From positions 1-30,790 of the IMG/VR virus record IMGVR_UViG_3300025137_000011: a DNA stretch of 30,790 bases. One strand, given 5' to 3'. This DNA is from a virus. Below are positions 23,277 to 28,519 of this stretch, piece after piece. The notes beneath the pieces were generated by a model. That model was not told where the DNA came from, did not search any database, and worked only from the letters and a program-made list of their open reading frames with translations. The translations under genes were made by a program, and so were the position numbers. How positions within the stretch are numbered: the first letter of the stretch is position 1; each line of letters begins with the position of its first letter.

Positions 23277-23695
23277 TGGCGCAAATCGGTAAATACTTTA
23301 CAAGCGAAGAGTTTGCTTGCCCGTGTTGCGGAAAGACATCGCCGAGCACCCGGCTCGTGTCTATCTTAGACACGGCCCGCATCCAGCTTGGCCCGCTTCG
23401 CGTAAATAGTTCTTATCGCTGCGTATCTCATAATGCCCATGTAGGTGGCGCCGTCAATTCGCTGCACTTGCCTCAAAACGATGGCCGCGTGTTGGCTGCT
23501 GATATCACTTACGTTGACGCGACTAAGCGCCACGGTGAGCATATTTTAAAGCTTTACATAACGCTCGAGAACATAGCGCGCAGGTTTGGCAGCGCGTACG
23601 GGCTGGGCTTGTATTCGACCTTTACCCATATTGACACCAGGGGCGAAGCAGGGCGAGACATGGCCCGGTGGGACAAGTACCCATGGCCGCGCTAG
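23276..23695 (+). CDS. M15-family peptidase endolysin
   Basis: A 139-residue L-alanyl-D-glutamate or D,D-type peptidase of the M15_3/YcbK group. Landmarks are the N-terminal zinc-like CPCCGK (residues 15-20), SSYRCVSHNAHVGG (45-58), His64 in NSLH, Asp77 in AADI, and HID (118-120); His64, Asp77 and His118 are the expected zinc ligands. It cuts peptidoglycan cross-links to release virions. I choose ATG 23276, which overlaps the upstream TAA and has AAGG about ten bases before it; ATG 23270 is an alternative. It has no signal peptide, so it needs a holin. It is the last gene of the late operon. Confidence 0.85.
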   Translation: MAQIGKYFTSEEFACPCCGKTSPSTRLVSILDTARIQLGPLRVNSSYRCVSHNAHVGGAVNSLHLPQNDGRVLAADITYVDATKRHGEHILKLYITLENIARRFGSAYGLGLYSTFTHIDTRGEAGRDMARWDKYPWPR

Positions 23696-23734
23696 TCTAT
23701 GCCCAATACTTCATATGCGGCGGGTATCTCTGCG

Positions 23735-23977
23735 CTATTGTATAGGCTCGTCTTCCTCGTTTGCGTAATGCAGAAAAGTAAGGCCCTTGTGCTGATTGAC
23801 CACCACGTCAAAACTATGGCCATGCTCACAGGAAAACCCCAGGACAGCAATCTGTCGGCTGTTTCCGTCCATTGAGTTGAAGTTCATTGCGACGTTCTCC
23901 AAGTGCGTATAATACTCGCCACACACTGGACAGCTCAGAGCGTCCGTGTCCTCGTGAATCTTAATTAAATCATCCAT
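23735..23977 (-). CDS. Small zinc-ribbon-like protein
   Basis: An 80-residue protein of unknown role with a CPVCGEYY knuckle (residues 16-23) and a second Cys-His pair (CEHGH) about 30 residues later, a typical zinc ribbon, and an acidic end. The start is ATG 23977, with AGGGG about seven bases upstream on this strand. It is the last gene of the early (-) operon and converges on the late operon; only about 40 bases separate the two stops and I see no clear terminator between them. Confidence 0.7.
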   Translation of the reverse strand: MDDLIKIHEDTDALSCPVCGEYYTHLENVAMNFNSMDGNSRQIAVLGFSCEHGHSFDVVVNQHKGLTFLHYANEEDEPIQ

Positions 23978-23994
23978 CAAATACCCCTAAAAGT

Positions 23995-24071
23995 GGCCCC
24001 GCCCTAAGTTTGTAAAATCAAAAAATCTTGTTTGAGGGATTCCCTAATATCACGCCGTTGCGAGCGGGGCC
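23995..24071. repeat. Inverted repeat GGCCCCGC / GCGGGGCC in the intergenic space
   Basis: GGCCCCGC (23995-24002) and GCGGGGCC (24064-24071) are exact inverted copies, 61 bases apart, filling the gap between the 24076 and 23735 genes. The transcript here could fold into a long closed stem with an A/U-rich interior. There is no gene inside. Function unknown. Confidence 0.5.
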
Positions 24072-24075
24072 GGTT

Positions 24076-24207
24076 CTAACTCTTATAGCCTGCTTCTATC
24101 TTTCGCCGCAAGCTGTTGCGCGCGTAGCGTTCGTATCCCTCACGGATAAGCATCGCGACACCAACAGCGCCAAAAAATCCAAGCAGCCAACCTGTAAAAT
24201 TCCCCAT
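24076..24207 (-). CDS. 43-residue single-span membrane protein
   Basis: A small protein with one membrane segment near the N-terminus (FTGWLLGFFGAVGVAMLI) followed by a strongly basic tail (REGYERYARNSLRRKIEA). GGGGTGAATT precedes ATG 24207 on this strand, four bases after the stop of the previous gene, which is the usual spacing in this operon. An unknown early phage membrane peptide; such proteins may alter the host membrane or block superinfection, but nothing here shows that. Confidence 0.68.
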   Translation of the reverse strand: MGNFTGWLLGFFGAVGVAMLIREGYERYARNSLRRKIEAGYKS

Positions 24208-24210
24208 AAT

Positions 24211-24513
24211 TCACCCCAACAGAAGCAAGCGACGCCAGCGGCTAGGACGCGGAACCGGTCCAACGCTTGCGGCCTCTTGCTCTAGAATTTCCTCAGCAAC
24301 ACTGAGCCCGCGAAAAGCCGCGCGCAAAGTCTTCACCGTTTCCTCATAAATCCCGGCGACCTTAACATGATTCTCGTTGTCGAGGCACCAGCTACGGCCC
24401 ACAAACTCAGAGCCTAGCGCCGCCGAATCTCTGCAAGCGTGCTCAATAAGTTCCATTAAGTTGCGGCAGTGTTCAAAGTCTATTGCCTCGGTTGTTTTCT
24501 CAATCTTCGACAT
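24211..24513 (-). CDS. Hypothetical helical protein
   Basis: A 100-residue protein that I do not recognise. It is helical and charged, with Cys residues at 16, 28 and 43, an amphipathic helix (IYEETVKTLRAAFRGLSVAEEILEQ begins near residue 54; only its pattern matters) and a basic, Leu-rich C-terminus (WRRLLLLG). GGGGGTGAATA precedes ATG 24513, which overlaps the stop of the upstream gene (TAATG). Its place in the early operon suggests a host-interaction role by position only. Confidence 0.65.
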   Translation of the reverse strand: MSKIEKTTEAIDFEHCRNLMELIEHACRDSAALGSEFVGRSWCLDNENHVKVAGIYEETVKTLRAAFRGLSVAEEILEQEAASVGPVPRPSRWRRLLLLG

Positions 24514-24830
24514 TATTCACCCCCTGCGATAATCGCGGCCAGCCCGGCGCGGTCGTCTTCTGAATAGTCAACGATGCGGCCAAGCTCGAGCGCCTTGGTT
24601 TTCTCGTAGTCGAGCTCTCGAAGCCTGTCCATCTTTTTTGTGTGCGCCACAGCTTCGCCAAGCGTTCGCGGTCCAACGGCGGCATGCTCGAGCGCATAGC
24701 TTCGTTGTAAGCCGAAATGGGCAGCCGTCATCAATACGGCGGCAACAAAGAGCAGCCCTTTAAACCACCAACCTTTACCTGGTTCCTCTTGTCTGGGCGC
24801 ACTGGGGCGCCGTTGTCCAATATCTCTCAT
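24513..24830 (-). CDS. Hypothetical single-span membrane protein
   Basis: A 105-residue protein with a basic N-terminus, one membrane segment at about residues 20-41 (GWWFKGLLFVAAVLMTAAHF) and a charged outer or periplasmic part (KKMDRLRELDYEKTKALELG). The N-in topology and the helical soluble part resemble i-spanins in outline, but it lies in the early operon away from the lysis genes, so I do not call it one. ATG 24830 has its Shine-Dalgarno GGGG in the loop of a small AT hairpin (24830-24847). Confidence 0.65.
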   Translation of the reverse strand: MRDIGQRRPSAPRQEEPGKGWWFKGLLFVAAVLMTAAHFGLQRSYALEHAAVGPRTLGEAVAHTKKMDRLRELDYEKTKALELGRIVDYSEDDRAGLAAIIAGGE

Positions 24831-24847
24831 AAAATACCCCTATTTTA
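24830..24847 (-). promoter_or_regulatory. AT hairpin with the Shine-Dalgarno in its loop
   Basis: TAAAATA (24830-24836) and TATTTTA (24841-24847) are perfect inverted copies around CCCC, which on the coding (-) strand is the GGGG of the Shine-Dalgarno of the 24830 gene. The stem is made only of A-U pairs, so it could act as a weak temperature- or ribosome-sensitive gate. Chance is possible in such a short AT stem. Confidence 0.4.
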
Positions 24848-24855
24848 GTTGTAGC

Positions 24856-25044
24856 CTATTCGGCCTCTTTGGTTTCATTCAGCCACTTTTTGCGGCTGTT
24901 ATCTCTGCCCAGCTCATACGACTTGCGCGGCAGAGGGTTTAAGCATTTCTCACAAAGCCAGTAAGGCTTCCCGTCTGCTTTTGTTAGTTTTAAAGTCACT
25001 TCGGTTCTGATGCACCCCTGGCAGTACGAAGTCTTACGAAGCAT
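24856..25044 (-). CDS. Small zinc-ribbon protein
   Basis: A 62-residue basic protein with a four-Cys zinc ribbon: YCQGC near the N-terminus and WLCEKC about 20 residues later, then a Lys/Arg-rich end. The start ATG 25044 overlaps the previous stop (TGATG); a GTG one codon earlier is a poorer choice. The function is unknown; zinc ribbons of this size commonly bind nucleic acid or host transcription or replication proteins. Confidence 0.7.
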   Translation of the reverse strand: MLRKTSYCQGCIRTEVTLKLTKADGKPYWLCEKCLNPLPRKSYELGRDNSRKKWLNETKEAE

Positions 25045-25214
25045 CACCGCCGCCAGCTCTCAGGCTCGTGGTACTCACTAAGCGCGTTCTTGCGCTGATG
25101 ATTTGCAACCTCAGACCGCAGGCGCTCAATGAGCCCCTTAGAGCGGCGCTTCTCTTCGAGCGCTACGATTAACATTGAAAAAAACACAGAACCAACAAAG
25201 CTCCAAAATATCAT
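25044..25214 (-). CDS. 56-residue membrane-anchored coiled-coil protein
   Basis: A small protein with an N-terminal membrane segment (MIFWSFVGSVFFSMLIVAL) followed by a helix of charged heptads (EEKRRSKGLIERLRSEVA) and a polar end. GGGGGATAG precedes ATG 25214 on this strand, and its TGA overlaps the next ATG (TGATG), which is good support for translation. The gene is too short to appear in usual size-filtered lists. Role unknown. Confidence 0.7.
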   Translation of the reverse strand: MIFWSFVGSVFFSMLIVALEEKRRSKGLIERLRSEVANHQRKNALSEYHEPESWRR

Positions 25215-25219
25215 TAATT

Positions 25220-26092
25220 CTATCCCCCAAACAGTGGCAGCGAACTGCGCCCCATTTGCTCATATTTAGCGCACCCCTTGCGCTGTTCCTCACCGCTTAA
25301 CGGCTGCCCGCCAAGCCCACAAATCCACTGGCCCCCTTGGCCCTCTATCACCGGCTTACCGTGCTGGCAGCTTCTGCACGTTTTAACCGGCCCAATTGCT
25401 TCAGTCTGGCAAGCGTCGAGATGATGACACCACCGGCACTGATAATAATCCGCTCGCTCTGAAACTTTAGCAGGTGGCTCAGACGCTTCAACAATTCGCC
25501 GCGCTCGTTCCATGAGCTCGCCTGCATAAAACTGATCATATTCCCCGCGCTCGTAGTAAATGCGGTCGTCATCCTTGCACACTGCGAAGTAGGCCCAGCG
25601 CCTAAGCCCAAACAGGTGACAATAAAGCTGCATTTGCGCGTAGTGCATAGGCTTTGCTTTTCTAACGCGTTTCTTCTCGAGGTCGTCAAAGCTCTTTTTA
25701 TTGTGCGTCTTAAATTCTGCACAGTGCCAGGTCTTTGGCGCTTCTTTAAGCCCAAGCAAAGCCCCGTCCATTGAGCCGCCCATATGGCCACCTAGAGCGC
25801 TGGCGCGCCATTGCTTGCCCGGTTCCGGCCCTTCGCTCACTGTTGTACCGGCGGCTAGCAGGTCAGTGATAAGCCAGTTCTCTTCGATTTCACCCCGGCG
25901 GAAAAGCCGCAGGATTCTGCCATCGAACTCAGGCGGGCGCCACCAGCGCCAGCTGTACCAAATCTTGCGCTCGCAATCGTCGCCTAGGCCGCTGCATCCC
26001 AGGTGGTCACGTTGCCACGGGCTGGCAGCTTTCTTAATTTGATGATACATCTCAGCCACTGTTGGCGGCATCATCTTCGGAAGTTTCGCCAT
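25220..26092 (-). CDS. Cas4/RecB-like Fe-S exonuclease (PD-(D/E)XK)
   Basis: A 290-residue nuclease. The active site reads Asp109 in GSMDGA and Glu126-x-Lys128 in AEFKTH, followed by the YAQMQLYCHLFG helix (from residue 151) typical of RecB/Cas4 nucleases. Cys40, Cys219, Cys222 and Cys228 (QCRWCHHLDAC) match the four-Cys iron-sulphur clamp of Cas4/AddB-type enzymes. A further Cys set (239, 242, 258, 274) makes a C-terminal zinc-like extension that ordinary Cas4 lacks. No Cas1, Cas2 or repeats are nearby, so this is a phage recombination exonuclease that would make single-strand ends for the Sak4-like partner. The start ATG 26092 follows GGGGGTATC and a strong hairpin. Confidence 0.85.
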   Translation of the reverse strand: MAKLPKMMPPTVAEMYHQIKKAASPWQRDHLGCSGLGDDCERKIWYSWRWWRPPEFDGRILRLFRRGEIEENWLITDLLAAGTTVSEGPEPGKQWRASALGGHMGGSMDGALLGLKEAPKTWHCAEFKTHNKKSFDDLEKKRVRKAKPMHYAQMQLYCHLFGLRRWAYFAVCKDDDRIYYERGEYDQFYAGELMERARRIVEASEPPAKVSERADYYQCRWCHHLDACQTEAIGPVKTCRSCQHGKPVIEGQGGQWICGLGGQPLSGEEQRKGCAKYEQMGRSSLPLFGG

Positions 26093-26103
26093 TGGATACC
26101 CCC

Positions 26104-26134
26104 GGCAGAGGGGTGCGAATCGCGCCCCTCTGCC
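26104..26134 (-). other. 14-bp hairpin before the exonuclease gene
   Basis: GGCAGAGGGGTGCG (26104-26117) pairs along its whole length with CGCGCCCCTCTGCC (26121-26134), with one wobble and a 3-base loop. It fills the gap between the SSB-like gene stop and the exonuclease Shine-Dalgarno. No T-run follows on the coding strand, so it is not an ordinary terminator. RNA processing, mRNA protection or attenuation are possible. A related stem stands at 27394-27417. Confidence 0.75.
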
Positions 26135-26147
26135 ATTGGTTAAATTG

Positions 26148-26687
26148 TCAAAAAGGTGGGTTGCCTGCTGCGCCGCCCCAAGGTGGCGCCGCTTGGCCAG
26201 TTGGCTGATGCCCTGCTTGCGGTTCGCCTTGAATCGGCGCGCTTGCCTGCGCTGGCTGGCTCATGTCTGCTTGTTTAGGCGCAGGGTAATAAGCCGCGAT
26301 GGCATTAGAAGCATCAAAGCCGTTCGATGCTGGCTTTGTCTTTACCTGAATCCGAACCAGCTTGTTATGTATCTCGCTAGAATCTTGCGGACTATGTTCA
26401 ATACCAGCGGCGCGAAGTGCTTTTTTCCATTGCTTGCGCCCAATGTCTTGGGCTTGCTGGCTTGTATGAATCAGAGTGATTTTATCCCATACGAGGCGCC
26501 GTTCATGCGGGCCGCTCTGAATCTGCCAAGTGAGCTCCAGTATGTGACCGTTGCCCGCGCGGGTCGGGGTAAGTTTTGAATCTGTAACCTTGGCCATATA
26601 TTTGCCCTCTGGAATCAGGCTGAAGCCTTCGCCGGAATCGGGGCCGATGTCCACGTTGTCAATGTTGATATGTTGAAGATTTGCCAT
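26148..26687 (-). CDS. DUF669-type single-strand-binding-like protein
   Basis: A 179-residue protein with the DUF669 pattern: VDIGPDSGEGFSLIPEGKYM at the start, then strands with LELTWQIQSGPHERR, and GRKQWKKALRAAGI. The C-terminal 50 residues are Pro/Gln/Gly-rich and disordered, ending in NPPF, which recalls the DIPF tip that single-strand-binding proteins use to recruit partners. Proteins of this family are encoded beside Sak4-like ATPases and are thought to act as phage SSB-like proteins. TAGGAG precedes ATG 26687, five bases after the Sak4 stop. Confidence 0.8.
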   Translation of the reverse strand: MANLQHINIDNVDIGPDSGEGFSLIPEGKYMAKVTDSKLTPTRAGNGHILELTWQIQSGPHERRLVWDKITLIHTSQQAQDIGRKQWKKALRAAGIEHSPQDSSEIHNKLVRIQVKTKPASNGFDASNAIAAYYPAPKQADMSQPAQASAPIQGEPQAGHQPTGQAAPPWGGAAGNPPF

Positions 26688-26691
26688 CTTG

Positions 26692-27363
26692 TTACTCTCC
26701 TAGGATTTTGTTTTTAATTTGCGACAGGTCGCACGGTTCAAATAGTTCAAGCGCGCCGCTTCTATCTTTTGCGGCGTGGGTTCCATTGGCTGACGTCTGA
26801 AGCCACCGCTGAATAGTTCCTTCTTCGTCAGTATGGACACGCAGAGCAAAGACTTCGTCGAAGAAGTAGGCAAGGCCTTGCGTCAAGTTCTTGCCTGGCA
26901 TCGATGGCCCAAAGACCATAGAGCCGTCATCGAGCTGTACTCGTTCCTGCTTTGCAGTCATGTAAACATGGCGCTCTGGCAGGTCTCGGAAGCCCCTGAT
27001 TAATTGCGTCATCTGGTCAGCCATCTGGCCGTAGGCTCTCATAGTGTTCTTGTTCTCTGCTTTCTCGTGAGCCAGTGACACCTCAGCGATTTCAGAGATT
27101 GAATCAAGGCAGACCCAGCGCAGCCCCTGCGCTTCTTTGGACCCTACGAGCCATTTATAAGCCTCTTGGATATCAGCAATGGACTTCACCTCGATGGCCG
27201 TTATGTCGTGGTCACGTAGGGACAGAAGGCCGCCCTCTGCGCTGATTACTACAGTAGGGGCGCCGGTTGTTGCGGCCAGCCGCGTTTTACCTGCGCCAGC
27301 TTCGCCATAGATTACCATTTTGAGAAAGTGGCCGCCCATGTCGTTAGTTTTTGTTATCTTCAT
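26692..27363 (-). CDS. Sak4-like RecA-fold recombinase ATPase
   Basis: A 223-residue ATPase. Walker A is GEAGAGKT at residues 20-27, Walker B is WVCLDS with Asp87, and the following GQMADQMTQLIRGFRDLPER and YMTAKQER segments agree with the AAA_24/Sak4 group of phage single-strand annealing and strand-exchange proteins. It lacks the large RecA C-terminal part, as usual for this group. AAAGGA precedes ATG 27363. Together with the DUF669 protein and the Fe-S exonuclease it forms a complete phage recombination module: end resection, strand coating and annealing. The exact biochemical activity is inferred from relatives. Confidence 0.85.
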   Translation of the reverse strand: MKITKTNDMGGHFLKMVIYGEAGAGKTRLAATTGAPTVVISAEGGLLSLRDHDITAIEVKSIADIQEAYKWLVGSKEAQGLRWVCLDSISEIAEVSLAHEKAENKNTMRAYGQMADQMTQLIRGFRDLPERHVYMTAKQERVQLDDGSMVFGPSMPGKNLTQGLAYFFDEVFALRVHTDEEGTIQRWLQTSANGTHAAKDRSGALELFEPCDLSQIKNKILGE

Positions 27364-27393
27364 CTTGTTTCCTTTGCGCTTGTAGTAAGTGCC

Positions 27394-27417
27394 GCAAGGG
27401 GGTGCGCGCCCCCTTGC
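27394..27417 (-). other. 9-bp GC hairpin before the Sak4-like gene
   Basis: GCAAGGGGG (27394-27402) pairs perfectly with CCCCCTTGC (27409-27417) with loop TGCGCG. It has the same core (GGGG-TGCG ... CG-CCCC) as the hairpin at 26104-26134, and again stands alone in an intergenic gap before a recombination gene. No T-run is present. Confidence 0.7.
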
Positions 27418-27442
27418 AGCTTAACCGGTGAGGTGTCGTCGT

Positions 27443-27634
27443 TTAGACCCCACCAGTTAATCGGAATTTGTCGTGTGATTCGTTATGGATAACAAAGCCG
27501 CCATCTTGCGCATCGTAGCGCTTGATTTTGACGGTGTCCGGCTTAATGCTCAGAGCTTCAACCCAGCCGTGCGCGACGTGATACACCTCAACCTTGCCGC
27601 CTACGCGGCGCATTTGATAAGCCATTAAAGCCAT
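27443..27634 (-). CDS. Hypothetical small beta-rich protein
   Basis: A 63-residue protein with alternating strands (GGKVEVYHVAHGWVEALSI, then TVKIKRYDAQDGGFVIHN) and no Cys or membrane segment, probably a small beta barrel. AAGGGGG precedes ATG 27634, which overlaps the stop of the upstream gene (TAATG). I do not recognise the family. Confidence 0.65.
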   Translation of the reverse strand: MALMAYQMRRVGGKVEVYHVAHGWVEALSIKPDTVKIKRYDAQDGGFVIHNESHDKFRLTGGV

Positions 27635-27795
27635 TAGAAACCCCCTTGAATCTTTGCAATCGCCTGCGCGTTGCTATCCTCTGATGTGATGTTAAACCCG
27701 GCAAAGCTGCCGAGGTAGAAATATGCGTTGTGATTTGGGCTGTACTCGTAGACGCACTCATAAGCCCAGTCGATTCTGTACTTGTCGATGGTCAC
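27634..27795 (-). CDS. 53-residue hypothetical protein
   Basis: A small acidic-aromatic protein, starting at GTG 27795 (VTIDKYRIDWAYECVYEY), then NAYFYLGSFAGFNITSED and ending in KIQGGF. The GTG start overlaps the previous TGA (GTGA) and follows GGGGGTGAG, and its TAA overlaps the next ATG (TAATG); both junctions are typical of this operon, which is the main support that it is real. The tyrosine-rich make-up suggests a compact protein. No family is recognised. Confidence 0.68.
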   Translation of the reverse strand: MTIDKYRIDWAYECVYEYSPNHNAYFYLGSFAGFNITSEDSNAQAIAKIQGGF

Positions 27796-27935
27796 GACTC
27801 ACCCCCGCCAAGTCTTGCAATGGTACGCTGCGCGGCTTCGCGTTCGCTGCGCTCGTGTTCTAGTTGTTTTCTGAGCGTGGCTATCTCTTCGCGTAAGCGG
27901 GCAATAGTCGGGGCATCTTCTGGTATGGTTTTCAT
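27792..27935 (-). CDS. 47-residue coiled-coil peptide
   Basis: A short protein starting at ATG 27935 (MKTIPEDAPTIARLREEIAT) that continues as a heptad-rich charged helix (RKQLEHERSEREAAQRTIAR) and ends in GGGES. This would form a dimeric coiled coil. A longer frame extends upstream, but its N-terminal residues look random and the 13-base leader CGAACGAAAGAAC stands exactly five bases before this ATG, as it does before the 28195 gene. Role unknown. Confidence 0.6.
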   Translation of the reverse strand: MKTIPEDAPTIARLREEIATLRKQLEHERSEREAAQRTIARLGGGES

Positions 27936-27940
27936 CGTTC

Positions 27941-27953
27941 GTTCTTTCGTTCG
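27941..27953 (-). repeat. 13-base leader repeat, copy 2 (before the 27935 start)
   Basis: CGAACGAAAGAAC on the coding strand, ending five bases before ATG 27935. The same 13-mer is at 28201-28213 with identical spacing to the ATG at 28195. There is no usual Shine-Dalgarno at either start, so this element probably takes part in translation control or initiation. Confidence 0.7.
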
Positions 27954-27964
27954 TTTGGTTGTTC

Positions 27965-28195
27965 TTAAAGACCAAGAGCCCCGCGCAGGCTTTTGCGGGC
28001 CTCGTCGGTTGTGCTGGCGCTCCATGTTGAAACCAAAGTTTCAAGGTCAAGCGCCACCGCTTCGGCTTGGCTGTCTGATAAGTTGTCAAATACTTTTGAA
28101 ACCAACCAAGGGGCAATCGTTCGGTCACCCTGCGAAATGCAGCGCGCTTCTACCGGGCTCATGTTTTTAAGTAATTTGGTAAGGAATGAGTTCAT
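27965..28195 (-). CDS. Hypothetical helical protein, first gene of the early operon
   Basis: A 76-residue helical protein (MNSFLTKLLKNMSPVEARCI, then LVSKVFDNLSDSQAEAVALD and TDEARKSLRGALGL). I choose ATG 28195 because the 13-base leader repeat ends five bases before it; a longer frame to 28225 would run through that leader. It is the promoter-proximal gene of the (-) operon and is likely to be made early and at a high level. Function unknown; early helical proteins of this size are often host-takeover or anti-defence factors, but nothing in the sequence shows that. Confidence 0.65.
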   Translation of the reverse strand: MNSFLTKLLKNMSPVEARCISQGDRTIAPWLVSKVFDNLSDSQAEAVALDLETLVSTWSASTTDEARKSLRGALGL

Positions 28196-28200
28196 AACTT

Positions 28201-28213
28201 GTTCTTTCGTTCG
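28201..28213 (-). repeat. 13-base leader repeat, copy 1 (before the 28195 start)
   Basis: CGAACGAAAGAAC on the coding strand, ending five bases before ATG 28195 and identical to 27941-27953. It lies in the 5' leader of the early operon, about 25 bases after the TATAAT box at 28237-28242. Confidence 0.7.
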
Positions 28214-28236
28214 GTGCGGCGTCATTGCCTCACATG

Positions 28237-28290
28237 ATTATATTTACATGCTTTGTGTTTGACGTCAAATACTTTTCAATGATAAAACAA
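28237..28290. promoter_or_regulatory. Divergent early promoter region with palindrome TTTGACGTCAAA
   Basis: The 12-bp perfect palindrome lies at 28258-28269. For the (+) genes, TTGACG (28259-28264) is a good -35, with ATAAAA (28282-28287) 17 bases on as -10. For the (-) genes, a perfect TATAAT (28242-28237) is present, with the same palindrome giving TTGACG on that strand 20 bases upstream, a long spacer. Both promoters thus share one palindrome, the natural site for a dimeric repressor; the RHH-like protein encoded at 28317 is the obvious candidate. The region also has a flanking imperfect repeat of GCTTTGTGTTT. Confidence 0.6.
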
Positions 28291-28316
28291 ACAAAACACA
28301 AGCAAGGGAGTTTTTT

Positions 28317-28499
28317 ATGTCAGAAAGTACAGTTTACGGAATCAAGATATCAACGGAGATATTACACCGGGCCGACAAAGTGGCCGAGGACTTAAGCAAG
28401 GACGTGCGGCGGTTTCCAAGCGGTGACGCTGGCAGGGCTGACGTGGTGCGGCTTGCAATCGTCTTGGGCTTGGATGCACTTGAAGGCGTCAGAGAATAA
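28317..28499 (+). CDS. Small ribbon-helix-helix-like regulator
   Basis: A 60-residue protein: a short strand (STVYGIKIS), then two helices (TEILHRADKVAEDLSKD and RADVVRLAIVLGLDALEGV). This is the arrangement of MetJ/Arc-type RHH repressors, in which the strand pair contacts the major groove. AAGGGAG precedes ATG 28317. It is the first gene of the replication operon, directly downstream of the shared palindrome at 28258-28269, so autoregulation and control of the divergent early operon is likely but inferred. Confidence 0.7.
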   Translation: MSESTVYGIKISTEILHRADKVAEDLSKDVRRFPSGDAGRADVVRLAIVLGLDALEGVRE

Positions 28500-28519
28500 C
28501 AATCAAATAGGGGGTTGAG

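Noticed and set aside
24028-24285. Open frame of 85 codons on the (+) strand
   Set aside because: It is opposite the 43-residue membrane protein and the end of the 24211 gene, which have good start-stop spacing and Shine-Dalgarno sites on the (-) strand.
25220-26092. CRISPR adaptation function for the Cas4-like gene
   Set aside because: No Cas1, Cas2 or direct-repeat array is found anywhere in the genome, and the neighbours are Sak4-like and SSB-like genes, so a recombination exonuclease explains it better.
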